Positions 7,019 through 13,394 of a stretch of 14,907 nt of DNA are shown here, piece by piece; the first letter of the stretch is position 1; every line of letters starts with the position of its first letter. The notes under the pieces were generated by a model. The model did no database searches. It was not told where the DNA came from and saw nothing but the letters and a program-made list of their open reading frames with translations. This DNA comes from CAZUZS01 sp964624795 (lineage in GTDB: Bacteria > Calditrichota > Calditrichia > RBG-13-44-9): positions 1 through 14,907 of the forward strand of contig CAZUZS010000091.1 in the NCBI GenBank assembly GCA_964624795.1. The letters run 5' to 3'. A program made the translations under genes and the position numbers.

Positions 7019-7956
7019 AAATTCTACAGATTGATGCGGGAATATGGAAAAAATATCTGGATAATAGTGAGGTGCCACTTCCCCCCGGTGAGTTGCCACC
7101 TGATCTCGAATATGGCACGGCTCCCATTCTGACTGTGACGGAGGGTGATAAACGGTTTGATATCAATGATATCGAAACTGTAGAAGCGATAATTCAGCTA
7201 ACCAATGCAGTGCCGGCAGTTGGAAAATTGTCTGTCATAAAAATTTTCTACAAAGATGTGGACGAACTTAACTGGCGCGAATTTGGTGATTTCTTTATCA
7301 CCGATCCGCAGGCAACGATTACAATAACCCATCCCATCGTTCTGGAAAAGAAACCGCAGACCTTTCGGTTTGGAGTTCAGCTCCTCAATCCGCTCAATAA
7401 TCCCTGGAAGGTGAGTGGCTCTATTCAAACGCTGCAGGTGCAGGCAGTATTCAATGGTGTTCCCGATCTGTGGGAGTATGTTGAGGGATTTGAACTGCAT
7501 GCCACCAATACTGCTGATCCGGAAGGTGGAACGGTAGAAAGTGACACCATCAAATTTCGCTGGAAAGATGTAAAATCGATGGATGATGCTGAATTTCCAA
7601 AAGAATCGGTGGATGCATTTGGCAATCCGGTAACGGTGACACAGGATATCCGGCGCAAGATTACCGGCTATGTGCTGTATATGTTCGTTTCCGATTCAGA
7701 GGAGCCTCCGGCTTCTCCATTCCCCGGAGTATCGACTGTGTTTGGCTCCATCCCGTTCAATGGCGCTCCGTTCAATTATCAGGGAATGGTTGGGTATGAG
7801 CCAAATGGGAAATGGGTAAAGGTCTATGATAATCCGGGCGCGTTCTGTGAAGTCAAATGTCCGACCGGTGATAATGGGATGTATGTGTCGTTCTGGCTGG
7901 GGATGAAAACGCAAAAGACGATCACGAAAATTGAAGAAAATCAGGTTATTTATTAG
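7015..7956 (+). CDS. putative fibre/decoration protein, paralogue of the 9122-10108 product
   Basis: A 313-aa beta-rich protein with two probable immunoglobulin/FNIII-like halves, roughly 35-147 and 150-305. It aligns by eye over its whole length with the 9122-10108 protein. Shared anchors are A-P-x-x-x-V-x-E near 36, N-W-R-E against D-W-R-D, FRFGVQLLNPLNNPW against LEFQVQYLNADNKPA, VFNGVPDLW against LFNGVNDFT, LHATNTAD against LHSTNTDD, and EVKCPTGDNGMYVSFWLGMK against DVKCPEGKNVLFWVGAK. This indicates a gene duplication inside the fibre cluster. The N-terminal 34 residues contain a P-rich linker (VPLPPGELPPDLE). It starts within the previous stop (ATGA). Adhesion or structural roles are inferred from fold and location only. 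Confidence 0.65.
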   Translation: MKILQIDAGIWKKYLDNSEVPLPPGELPPDLEYGTAPILTVTEGDKRFDINDIETVEAIIQLTNAVPAVGKLSVIKIFYKDVDELNWREFGDFFITDPQATITITHPIVLEKKPQTFRFGVQLLNPLNNPWKVSGSIQTLQVQAVFNGVPDLWEYVEGFELHATNTADPEGGTVESDTIKFRWKDVKSMDDAEFPKESVDAFGNPVTVTQDIRRKITGYVLYMFVSDSEEPPASPFPGVSTVFGSIPFNGAPFNYQGMVGYEPNGKWVKVYDNPGAFCEVKCPTGDNGMYVSFWLGMKTQKTITKIEENQVIY

Positions 7957-7968
7957 GAGATTAGGGAA

Positions 7969-8868
7969 ATGGAAGATTTTGCGAACAAAACGCAATTCCT
8001 GGAAAACTTTGTAGCTGGTAATGTAGTTCGTGCGACACTGAATCAGGGCATCGATGCGGCAGTCGGTCAGATTCCGGTGTCGAGCCTGGCTCCCTGGGCC
8101 GATCAGACAATGGGATGGATCACAATCGACAATGAGGTCATTTTCTGGAATGCCAAAGATGCCGGGAATCTGACTCTTGGAACGGTTGCCAATCCGTGTA
8201 CCCGGGGTGTTGACGGCACTACAGCGGCAACGCACACTGCCGGAGCGTGGATCCAGCAAAAGAACAATGCGGCGCTTTTCAACAATCTGGTCGAAGCCAT
8301 TCCGCGAACCAAATGGATCTGGCTCCAGTCCAATATTGCCGGTGCCAGCGAATTGTTAAACGAAACATTGGCATTCGTGAAGAAGGGCATCGTTCATGAG
8401 CTGGTCTGTGTTCCCGATGTGAATTACTGGTCGAGTGACATTAATGTTGATGTGTATAATCGGGATCGCTTTGGCGAATTCGATAAGCTTTTCAGTTTTC
8501 CGGCTTCCATGTGGTCTAATTTTGTCCTTCTCAATGCGCAGGCGGCAGCCGGTCAAAAACTGATTACTCCGGATATGCTTGGCATGTTCACTCCCGGCGA
8601 TTTACTTATCCTTGGCAACCCGTGGAATGGAACCTGGGAGTATGCCGAGTATGTGCAGGACGTGGCGCCGAATATGGAATTGAAGGATCTGTTGCTCAAT
8701 ACCTGGGATGTCGGGACTCCGGTTGTTCAGGTATATCGCTCATTCCAGGAAATCTACTTTGAAAACGGGGGTGGACTGAGTGAAATCTATTTTTCGCTTA
8801 ACAATGCGGACGGTTTGGAATCGGCACAGGTCCGGATCGGCGTGAATATAACCATTTTAGAACTATAG
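7969..8868 (+). CDS. putative tail-appendage protein with ITIDNEVI / TRG-x-DGT module
   Basis: A 299-aa protein. Residues 50-97 contain WITIDNEVIFWNA, then C-T-R-G-V-D-G-T-T-A-A-T-H-T-A-G-A-W-I. This resembles a widespread phage-structural module with the pattern 'I-x-I-D-x-E-x-I-x-Y ... x-x-x-R-G-x-x-G-T-x-A-x-x-H-x-x-G-x-x-V', usually found in tail fibres or minor tail proteins. Downstream, residues 115-215 are rich in W, F and N (KWIWLQSN, VNYWSSDINVDVYN, FPASMWSNFVLLNAQ), typical of beta-sandwich or carbohydrate-contacting surfaces. A second G-D-L-L-I-L-G-N module lies near 211. AGGAGA precedes the start. A receptor-binding or decoration role is inferred; the ligand is unknown. Confidence 0.65.
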   Translation: MEDFANKTQFLENFVAGNVVRATLNQGIDAAVGQIPVSSLAPWADQTMGWITIDNEVIFWNAKDAGNLTLGTVANPCTRGVDGTTAATHTAGAWIQQKNNAALFNNLVEAIPRTKWIWLQSNIAGASELLNETLAFVKKGIVHELVCVPDVNYWSSDINVDVYNRDRFGEFDKLFSFPASMWSNFVLLNAQAAAGQKLITPDMLGMFTPGDLLILGNPWNGTWEYAEYVQDVAPNMELKDLLLNTWDVGTPVVQVYRSFQEIYFENGGGLSEIYFSLNNADGLESAQVRIGVNITILEL

Positions 8869-8882
8869 AAGGAGAATGACTG

Positions 8883-9122
8883 ATGATTGTGTGGGTAACA
8901 AAAAAAGTTCCTGTAGAAGTTCAGAAGTCGGATGTCGATGCCGCCCGCAAAGCCGGTGGGCCTTTACTCAATACCGGCATGCTGGCGGACGATATGAACC
9001 TGACGTATGTCATCGCAAATAATCGTGCTGCCGAGTTAATTGGCTCGCACAGCAAAGAAGTTGAGACTATGACATCTATCGATGATCAGGTAGATGTTAA
9101 AGCGGTAGGAGGGAAAAGCTAA
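8883..9122 (+). CDS. small protein of unknown function in the fibre cluster
   Basis: A 79-aa product that I do not recognise. The first nine residues form a strand (MIVWVTKKV). The middle contains VQKSDVDAARKAGGPLLNTG and a likely helix (NNRAAELIGSH), and the end is polar (DDQVDVKAVGGKS). There is no signal peptide or membrane segment. The start is supported by GAAGGAGA about 8 bases upstream, and the stop overlaps the next gene's start (TAATG at 9120-9124), so it is coupled to the paralogous fibre gene that follows. A fibre-assembly chaperone or small connector would fit the position, but no sequence feature shows that. Confidence 0.65.
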   Translation: MIVWVTKKVPVEVQKSDVDAARKAGGPLLNTGMLADDMNLTYVIANNRAAELIGSHSKEVETMTSIDDQVDVKAVGGKS

Positions 9123-10108
9123 TGCCTACAAATCCTAACAATGGTAGAACTGGTGTCTATTATATTCCGGCTCCGGGTGCAAGAGTCCTGATAATGTCTG
9201 CGGCACCTACTTTTGCTGTAGTAGAGGAGGTGGAAAAGTTTGGTGATTCCCGGAATAGGGTAGTTGCCAAATGCACTATTTCCGGAGCTGGTGTTATTGT
9301 TCAGGGTGCCGTAAGGGCGCTGGATGTTAAATACCGGGTTGTTGGTGCTTCTGAGGGTGATTGGCGGGATGCTAAGACGATAACTGTTGAATGGACGACC
9401 GCCGGTGTGCCGGGAAGTTTTGTTTTTCGGGTCCAGGATGTTCCCTATGATATTGACGGCATCAATCTGGAATTCCAGGTGCAATATTTGAATGCTGATA
9501 ATAAACCGGCCAGGCTTGGTACAAATCAAGGTGCGATAGTTGCCTCCACTGCTCAGGCACTGTTTAATGGTGTAAATGACTTCACGGAGATTCCGCAGGT
9601 AACCGGCCTGCACTCCACTAATACCGATGACTGGAATAATACCACTCAAACTGGTGGACTTGGAGGAAGTACCGGAAGCAATCCCGCTAATATTCCTGCT
9701 GACGGCGTAATACATCTGGTATGGGACAAAATGCAGGAACATGACTGTGCTGTGGATGATGAAAATGATTTTGGGACAGGTCCAAACATGCATCCCTGTG
9801 CGGATGGAAACAACCATTCTCCGGCAATCACCAATGATATGTGGAGAGACACTAAAGCCTCTCTGGTATTTGTATGGGTTGGACCGCAAGACAGTATGCC
9901 GGATGCCGCGGATCAACATCCCAAGACCGGCATTGTGGCTGGTGGTGAATGGTTCTACGTCACGGAAACTAATCGCAATGAGATCGATGTGAAATGCCCG
10001 GAAGGTAAGAACGTCTTGTTTTGGGTGGGTGCCAAAATTCGCAATATATCGATTTATGCCACTGGTATTAAGAAATTGGAATACTCACAGTTTGCTGCGG
10101 TTGAGTAA
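9122..10108 (+). CDS. putative fibre/decoration protein with Cys/His/Asp-rich loop, paralogue of the 7015-7956 product
   Basis: A 328-aa beta-rich protein, probably two FNIII-like halves (about 28-146 and 150-325), homologous end to end with the 7015-7956 product. Differences from that paralogue are informative. The N-terminus carries an N-G-R-T-G-V-Y motif instead of a P-rich linker. Between the halves there is a low-complexity linker (TTQTGGLGGSTGSNPA, 174-189). Residues 205-232 hold a polar loop with H207, C209, H224, C226, H232 and many Asp/Asn residues that has no counterpart in the paralogue and could bind a metal or form a disulfide. The G-[RK]-T-G-V-Y motif recurs at the start of the next gene. 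AGGAGGGAAAAGC precedes the ATG, which overlaps the preceding stop. Confidence 0.65.
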   Translation: MPTNPNNGRTGVYYIPAPGARVLIMSAAPTFAVVEEVEKFGDSRNRVVAKCTISGAGVIVQGAVRALDVKYRVVGASEGDWRDAKTITVEWTTAGVPGSFVFRVQDVPYDIDGINLEFQVQYLNADNKPARLGTNQGAIVASTAQALFNGVNDFTEIPQVTGLHSTNTDDWNNTTQTGGLGGSTGSNPANIPADGVIHLVWDKMQEHDCAVDDENDFGTGPNMHPCADGNNHSPAITNDMWRDTKASLVFVWVGPQDSMPDAADQHPKTGIVAGGEWFYVTETNRNEIDVKCPEGKNVLFWVGAKIRNISIYATGIKKLEYSQFAAVE

Positions 10109-10120
10109 GCGGGGACCGCT

Positions 10121-11977
10121 ATGGATGGTAAGACCGGTGTCTATACAGTTGGAACATCGTTTGCGCCGAACCAGATAGAATCTGTTTATCTGGCTTCGGG
10201 AGGCAGGAATGAGGTTGGAGATATTCCGGTTTCGGGATATGCTGTACTTCGTTGGATTCATGTGCCGAACATCTATGTTTCCCACTATGAAGTCGTGCTT
10301 CTGGAGGTAGATCAGGCAATAGGCGATGTTCCCGTATTGACTGTTTCGCCGGATTCGGTTGATGGTGGGGAATTTGACAGTGATATGTTCAATGCTACTC
10401 CGTTCGGCTCCGCAAATGGTGTGCGGTTCAATTCGCTGAAACCCAATACTTCATATAGGGCCGCGGTTCGTTGGATATCAAAGGATAAAAGGGGAGATTG
10501 GGTGTTTTCCAATCCCCTGACTACCGGATCGCCAAAAGTACCGACAGTAAGCAATCTGGCAGTAGCGGTGGCTTATCGTGGGGTAACCATCACCTGGAGC
10601 CTGGGTGATAATGTCAGCAGCATCAGAGTAACGGTTTCGCATTCCGGTCAAAATCTTGAGATTAAAGGTGTGAAAGGTGAGCAGCTCTATGTTCGGTTGC
10701 CGGAGGGAAATACTCTGGAACGGGTGGCGTTGATGCCCTACAATGTCGAGAACCAGTCCGGGCAAAAGATACAATGGGAGGGAAGCCTTACCATTCCCAC
10801 ACTGGCGGAGGACGATGCGGACTATGCCGGGGTAAGAACATTGACCAATTTGAACCTCGATGCCAATGGGCTTAAATCCGGCCGGCAGGTGGGTTCTTTA
10901 CTTGCATTGGATGATGGTGGTGAGCAGGGAAACGGGCAATTGATTGGTGATCTGCGATTTGGGGCCACCGGACGCTTATTTCTTGAACCGTCGGTATTGG
11001 ATTTCACCGCCAGTCCCGGCACCGAGATTATAGGCCGCGGCATTCGCGTGTGGGAGAGTGCGACCAAATATGCAAAGCTGGCTTATGAGAGCGGGCAGGC
11101 AATCCTGGAGCTGATGGGTGGTGATATAAGGACCGGACCCGGAGGCCAGGTGATCGTGGGCGATGATTCCACCTCCGGGGAAACCTATGCCAGGCTTTAC
11201 AAGGATAATATGCATGCTGCACTGGCTTTTTATCAGAACAAGGCTTCCTGGCCGACCGCACCCATTTTGAGAGTGCAAGCCGAAAAGGTCCGGGATCTGG
11301 ATGAATATATGGGAAAGATCTGGTTCTATAATACCGTGATTGCGACAAATCCGGCTTACATCATGCAACGCGATGACACCGGGCTGGAAATTTCACCCGG
11401 AAGTGCGCTGGATATGATCGTAAAATTGGATTACAGGCAAGCGTTAAGACCATACATTGATAGCCAGGGAGCGCTTGGTACGCCGTCCTTTCGCTGGGAT
11501 GAAATTTATGTCAATAACGTCCTTGCCCAATACGGGAATCTTACAACGCTCGTCACCACTGAGGTTGATACTGATGAGATATTGAAACCAGATATTGTGC
11601 TCAATCAGAAAGGCGGATCGAATGCCAAAATAACGGTTACGATACAACGCTTGGATGGAGTGATACCGGTTGCCACTAATAAGCGACAAATTGTACTTCA
11701 TTGGTGGTTCAGTGCTACGGCCAAAGGAGCGCCTGTGGCCTTTGCCGGAACGCAGGTTATAACCATAAACAAGGGAATTGTTTTAGAGCCGGAGGGGGCC
11801 ACAAGTCTCTTGCAGGACCACTTCAACAAAGTGTTGACCGATACAGATGCGCAGTTTGAAATAGAGATCGACAATTTACATTCAAGTGGCACAACAACAT
11901 ATTATTTCAATGTCGAAGTAAATAGTGGGATTGTTTACAGCAGCAGCTTTAGTCTGAATACTTCCGGGGGGATATAG
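10121..11977 (+). CDS. large tail-fibre-like protein, two FNIII-like domains plus beta-rich shaft and tip
   Basis: A 618-aa protein, last of the tail operon. The N-terminus has D-G-K-T-G-V-Y, like its upstream neighbour. Residues 33-137 look like a fibronectin-III domain (YAVLRWIHVPNIYVSHYEVV, then L-K-P-N-T-S-Y-R-A-A-V-R-W-I-S). Residues 140-226 look like a second one (VPTVSNLAVAVAYRGVTITW, then L-E-R-V-A-L-M-P-Y-N-V). Residues 240-460 are repetitive and beta-rich, with G-A-T-G-R-L-F-L-E, WESATKYAKLAYESG and GALGTPSFRWDEIYVNN. The last string resembles 'L-G-x-x-x-x-R-W-x-x-I-Y' sequences common near the ends of tail fibres. Residues 490-618 form an all-beta C-terminal domain. I see no S74 auto-protease or C-type-lectin signature. 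GGGGA precedes the start, 12 bases after the preceding gene. Confidence 0.7.
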   Translation: MDGKTGVYTVGTSFAPNQIESVYLASGGRNEVGDIPVSGYAVLRWIHVPNIYVSHYEVVLLEVDQAIGDVPVLTVSPDSVDGGEFDSDMFNATPFGSANGVRFNSLKPNTSYRAAVRWISKDKRGDWVFSNPLTTGSPKVPTVSNLAVAVAYRGVTITWSLGDNVSSIRVTVSHSGQNLEIKGVKGEQLYVRLPEGNTLERVALMPYNVENQSGQKIQWEGSLTIPTLAEDDADYAGVRTLTNLNLDANGLKSGRQVGSLLALDDGGEQGNGQLIGDLRFGATGRLFLEPSVLDFTASPGTEIIGRGIRVWESATKYAKLAYESGQAILELMGGDIRTGPGGQVIVGDDSTSGETYARLYKDNMHAALAFYQNKASWPTAPILRVQAEKVRDLDEYMGKIWFYNTVIATNPAYIMQRDDTGLEISPGSALDMIVKLDYRQALRPYIDSQGALGTPSFRWDEIYVNNVLAQYGNLTTLVTTEVDTDEILKPDIVLNQKGGSNAKITVTIQRLDGVIPVATNKRQIVLHWWFSATAKGAPVAFAGTQVITINKGIVLEPEGATSLLQDHFNKVLTDTDAQFEIEIDNLHSSGTTTYYFNVEVNSGIVYSSSFSLNTSGGI

Positions 11978-11982
11978 AATAG

Positions 11983-12000
11983 AGTACCACTGTGGTACTT
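11983..12000. promoter_or_regulatory. palindrome copy 1, AGTACCACTGTGGTACTT
   Basis: AGTACCAC and GTGGTACT are perfect inverted arms around a single central T (11983-11999), and the 18-base word is repeated identically at 14574-14591. It lies 5 bases after the last fibre gene's stop and about 100 bases before the first lysis gene. No T-tract follows, so I favour a protein-binding operator over a terminator, though a 7-bp hairpin with a CTG loop is possible. Confidence 0.55.
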
Positions 12001-12023
12001 CTGAAAGAGAAGTGAATTTTTGG

Positions 12024-12052
12024 TTGAAAAGTTTAGATATATGTATGATATT
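12024..12052 (+). promoter_or_regulatory. weak candidate promoter of the lysis cassette
   Basis: TTGAAA (12024-12029) and GATATT (12047-12052) are spaced by 17 bases in a 120-bp AT-rich intergenic region upstream of the lysis genes. Both are imperfect matches to the consensus. A GTAACAG half-site, identical to an arm of the dyad at 347-372, follows at 12060-12066. This is the only sizeable gap between 399 and 14058, so separate control of lysis is plausible. Confidence 0.25.
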
Positions 12053-12097
12053 AACAATAGTAACAGTCTTCTGTCGCTTATCTAATGAGAATGAATC

Positions 12098-12409
12098 ATG
12101 GCTGAAAACGAAATCTCGAACGGGCAAACTCAGCGTGACATCGGGGTCTTGGAAGGGAAGATGGATATGATAATCCAAATGGTTGGTGGATTGGGGCAAA
12201 AGTTGGATGACCATCTCAAAAATAGTGACAGCAAAGAAACGGCTCAAAATGTGGCGATAAATAAGATTGACAAACGGGTTGTGAGAATAGAGACAAAGTG
12301 GGCTGTGTTTACGGCCGGTTTGGTTGTCGGAGTTACTTTTATGTTTCAGGGGCTGTTATGGGTTGGAGAGAAACTGGTCCAATTCTTTCAAAATTTCAAG
12401 ATACAATAG
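12098..12409 (+). CDS. small membrane protein of the lysis cassette, holin-like
   Basis: A 103-aa protein with a polar, helical N-terminal part (residues 10-66: EGKMDMIIQMVGGLGQKLDD, then NKIDKRVVRIETKW) and one hydrophobic segment at about 68-92 (AVFTAGLVVGVTFMFQGLLW), then a short amphipathic tail. This soluble coiled-coil plus C-terminal membrane segment is common in phage proteins next to endolysins, such as XhlA-like haemolysin/holin-associated proteins. I infer a role in the lysis membrane step, either as holin or as a regulator of one. There is no signal peptide. The ribosome binding site is weak (TGAGA about 7 bases upstream), unlike the other genes, which may keep expression low. Confidence 0.6.
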   Translation: MAENEISNGQTQRDIGVLEGKMDMIIQMVGGLGQKLDDHLKNSDSKETAQNVAINKIDKRVVRIETKWAVFTAGLVVGVTFMFQGLLWVGEKLVQFFQNFKIQ

Positions 12410-12445
12410 GAAAAAGGGATATTAAAGGGAGGGAGACATTAGATC

Positions 12446-12814
12446 ATGAAATTGTGGAATATTCTACGGAATTCTCTGGCTGTTGCAGTCACGATACTGG
12501 CGAGCATTATCACATTTTCATTCTTGAAAAAAGATGGAGATAGGCAATTTGAGCAGCGGGATACTGAGCTCCAAGGTGAGTACGATCGGATCGTGAAAAA
12601 GGAGGAGCGGCTACGCAAAAAGATCGCCGGCGCTGTTTCCCATAAAACTGAACTGTTAAATCGTTTGGGAGAGATAAAAAAGCAACGGAAGAAATTGAAA
12701 TCAGAAATGGAAAAAGGGGAGAGAAATGAAAAAGCTCAGGAGTTTGACCATTTGCTTGGTGGTATTACTCGTAAGCGTCCTTCACGCGCAAACGGTAGTG
12801 CTAAATCCAGGTGA
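12446..12814 (+). CDS. inner-membrane coiled-coil protein, i-spanin (Rz)-like
   Basis: A 122-aa protein with a single N-terminal membrane segment (about residues 8-27, SLAVAVTILASIITFSFL) followed by a long charged, heptad-like helix (about 35-103, rich in K, R and E: EYDRIVKKEERLRKKIAGAV, then LLNRLGEIKKQRKKLKSEME). This is the architecture of Rz-type inner-membrane spanins, which link to an outer-membrane partner and disrupt the outer membrane at the end of lysis. The next gene begins inside this one in another frame (89-base overlap), as happens in Rz/Rz1 pairs. GGGAGGGAG precedes the ATG. Spanins are recognised by layout rather than sequence, so the call is inference. Confidence 0.55.
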   Translation: MKLWNILRNSLAVAVTILASIITFSFLKKDGDRQFEQRDTELQGEYDRIVKKEERLRKKIAGAVSHKTELLNRLGEIKKQRKKLKSEMEKGERNEKAQEFDHLLGGITRKRPSRANGSAKSR

Positions 12815-13136
12815 TTCCTATCAGGCGGATGATACTGCTTTCGTTGTGGCAAATGAGCAATTTGATCAACTGGTTACGGTGTTGCGGGATTATCGTCTGC
12901 TGGAGGTTGAAAATGCAATACTTGATTCGCTCAACAGGCAAAACGAAATATTGATCGCAAGTCAGGATAGCTTGCTGGCGTTGAGTTCGCATCGGGATTC
13001 ATTAAGCACAGAACGGATTCTATTGCGTGATAAAAGAATAGGGCAACTGCACCGTGAAAAAAGAAAGGCTTACATTTTAGGTGGAGCGTACGGTGTGATT
13101 GTTGTAACCGCATTAAAGTTTATACTCGGAGGGTAG
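12726..13136 (+). CDS. secreted coiled-coil protein with C-terminal membrane anchor, possible spanin partner
   Basis: A 136-aa protein. Residues 1-21 are a clear signal peptide (positively charged M-K-K-L-R, hydrophobic core TICLVVLLVSV, likely cleavage after L-H-A). Residues 45-113 are mostly helical, with leucine-spaced coiled-coil character (FDQLVTVLRDYRLLEVENAI, then LDSLNRQNEIL). Residues 114-134 form a C-terminal membrane segment (AYILGGAYGVIVVTALKFIL). The start lies inside the i-spanin-like gene, with GGGGAGAG just upstream. Unlike Rz1-type outer-membrane spanins and T1-type unimolecular spanins, I see no lipobox; the only early Cys is C10, preceded by L-T-I. The protein would therefore be exported and anchored at its C-terminus. 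Its position suggests work in envelope disruption; the mechanism is uncertain. Confidence 0.5.
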   Translation: MKKLRSLTICLVVLLVSVLHAQTVVLNPGDSYQADDTAFVVANEQFDQLVTVLRDYRLLEVENAILDSLNRQNEILIASQDSLLALSSHRDSLSTERILLRDKRIGQLHREKRKAYILGGAYGVIVVTALKFILGG

Positions 13137-13139
13137 GCA

Positions 13140-13394
13140 ATGAAACTCAATTTCCTGTATGAGAACAAAGATGGGGAGAAGATGCTTTCCATTGGCCGGA
13201 TGATGGTGATTTTGGTTTTCGTCACCATTTGGGTGATGTATTGGATGATTCTCCGGAAAGATCCCCCTGAAACCATGATGGAATTCATGTGGTCCGGAAT
13301 GATTTACATCGGCTTTTCAAAGGTGGTTCAGGTTGGTCAGAATGCAGTCAGTTTATTGAAGGGAGGGAATGCTTCAAATGCTACCGGAAGTTAA
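13140..13394 (+). CDS. small two-segment membrane protein, holin candidate
   Basis: An 84-aa protein with a polar N-terminus (NFLYENKDGEK), a strong membrane segment at about 17-37 (LSIGRMMVILVFVTIWVMYW), a short charged loop (L-R-K-D-P-P-E-T) and a second, weaker segment at about 46-66 (EFMWSGMIYIGFSKVVQV), then a small polar tail. Size, two segments and position directly before the endolysin fit a class II-type holin, which forms the membrane lesion that times lysis. GGAGGG lies about 6 bases before the ATG. The 3' end overlaps the start of the amidase gene, so the two are translationally coupled. I do not recognise a specific holin family. Confidence 0.6.
   Translation: MKLNFLYENKDGEKMLSIGRMMVILVFVTIWVMYWMILRKDPPETMMEFMWSGMIYIGFSKVVQVGQNAVSLLKGGNASNATGS
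13361..13380 (+). promoter_or_regulatory. ribosome binding site that decides the endolysin start
   Basis: GGGAGGG at 13361-13367 is followed by two in-frame ATGs, at 13369 and 13378. The first is only 1-2 bases from the site, too close for normal initiation. The second is about 10 bases away. I therefore prefer 13378. Confidence 0.5.

Noticed and set aside
7696..8259. Antisense open frame of 187 codons
   Set aside because: Lies opposite two clear + strand tail genes and their intergenic ribosome binding site; a shadow of coding DNA.
399..11977. Extracellular contractile injection system (Afp/PVC/MAC type) instead of a phage tail
   Set aside because: Baseplate genes would fit, but no AAA+ ATPase, tail-length or sheath genes are present and a lysis cassette follows. 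Not excluded by the window, only less likely.
12298..12543. Alternative + strand frame bridging the first two lysis genes
   Set aside because: Overlaps two genes with better starts, membrane segments and ribosome binding sites.
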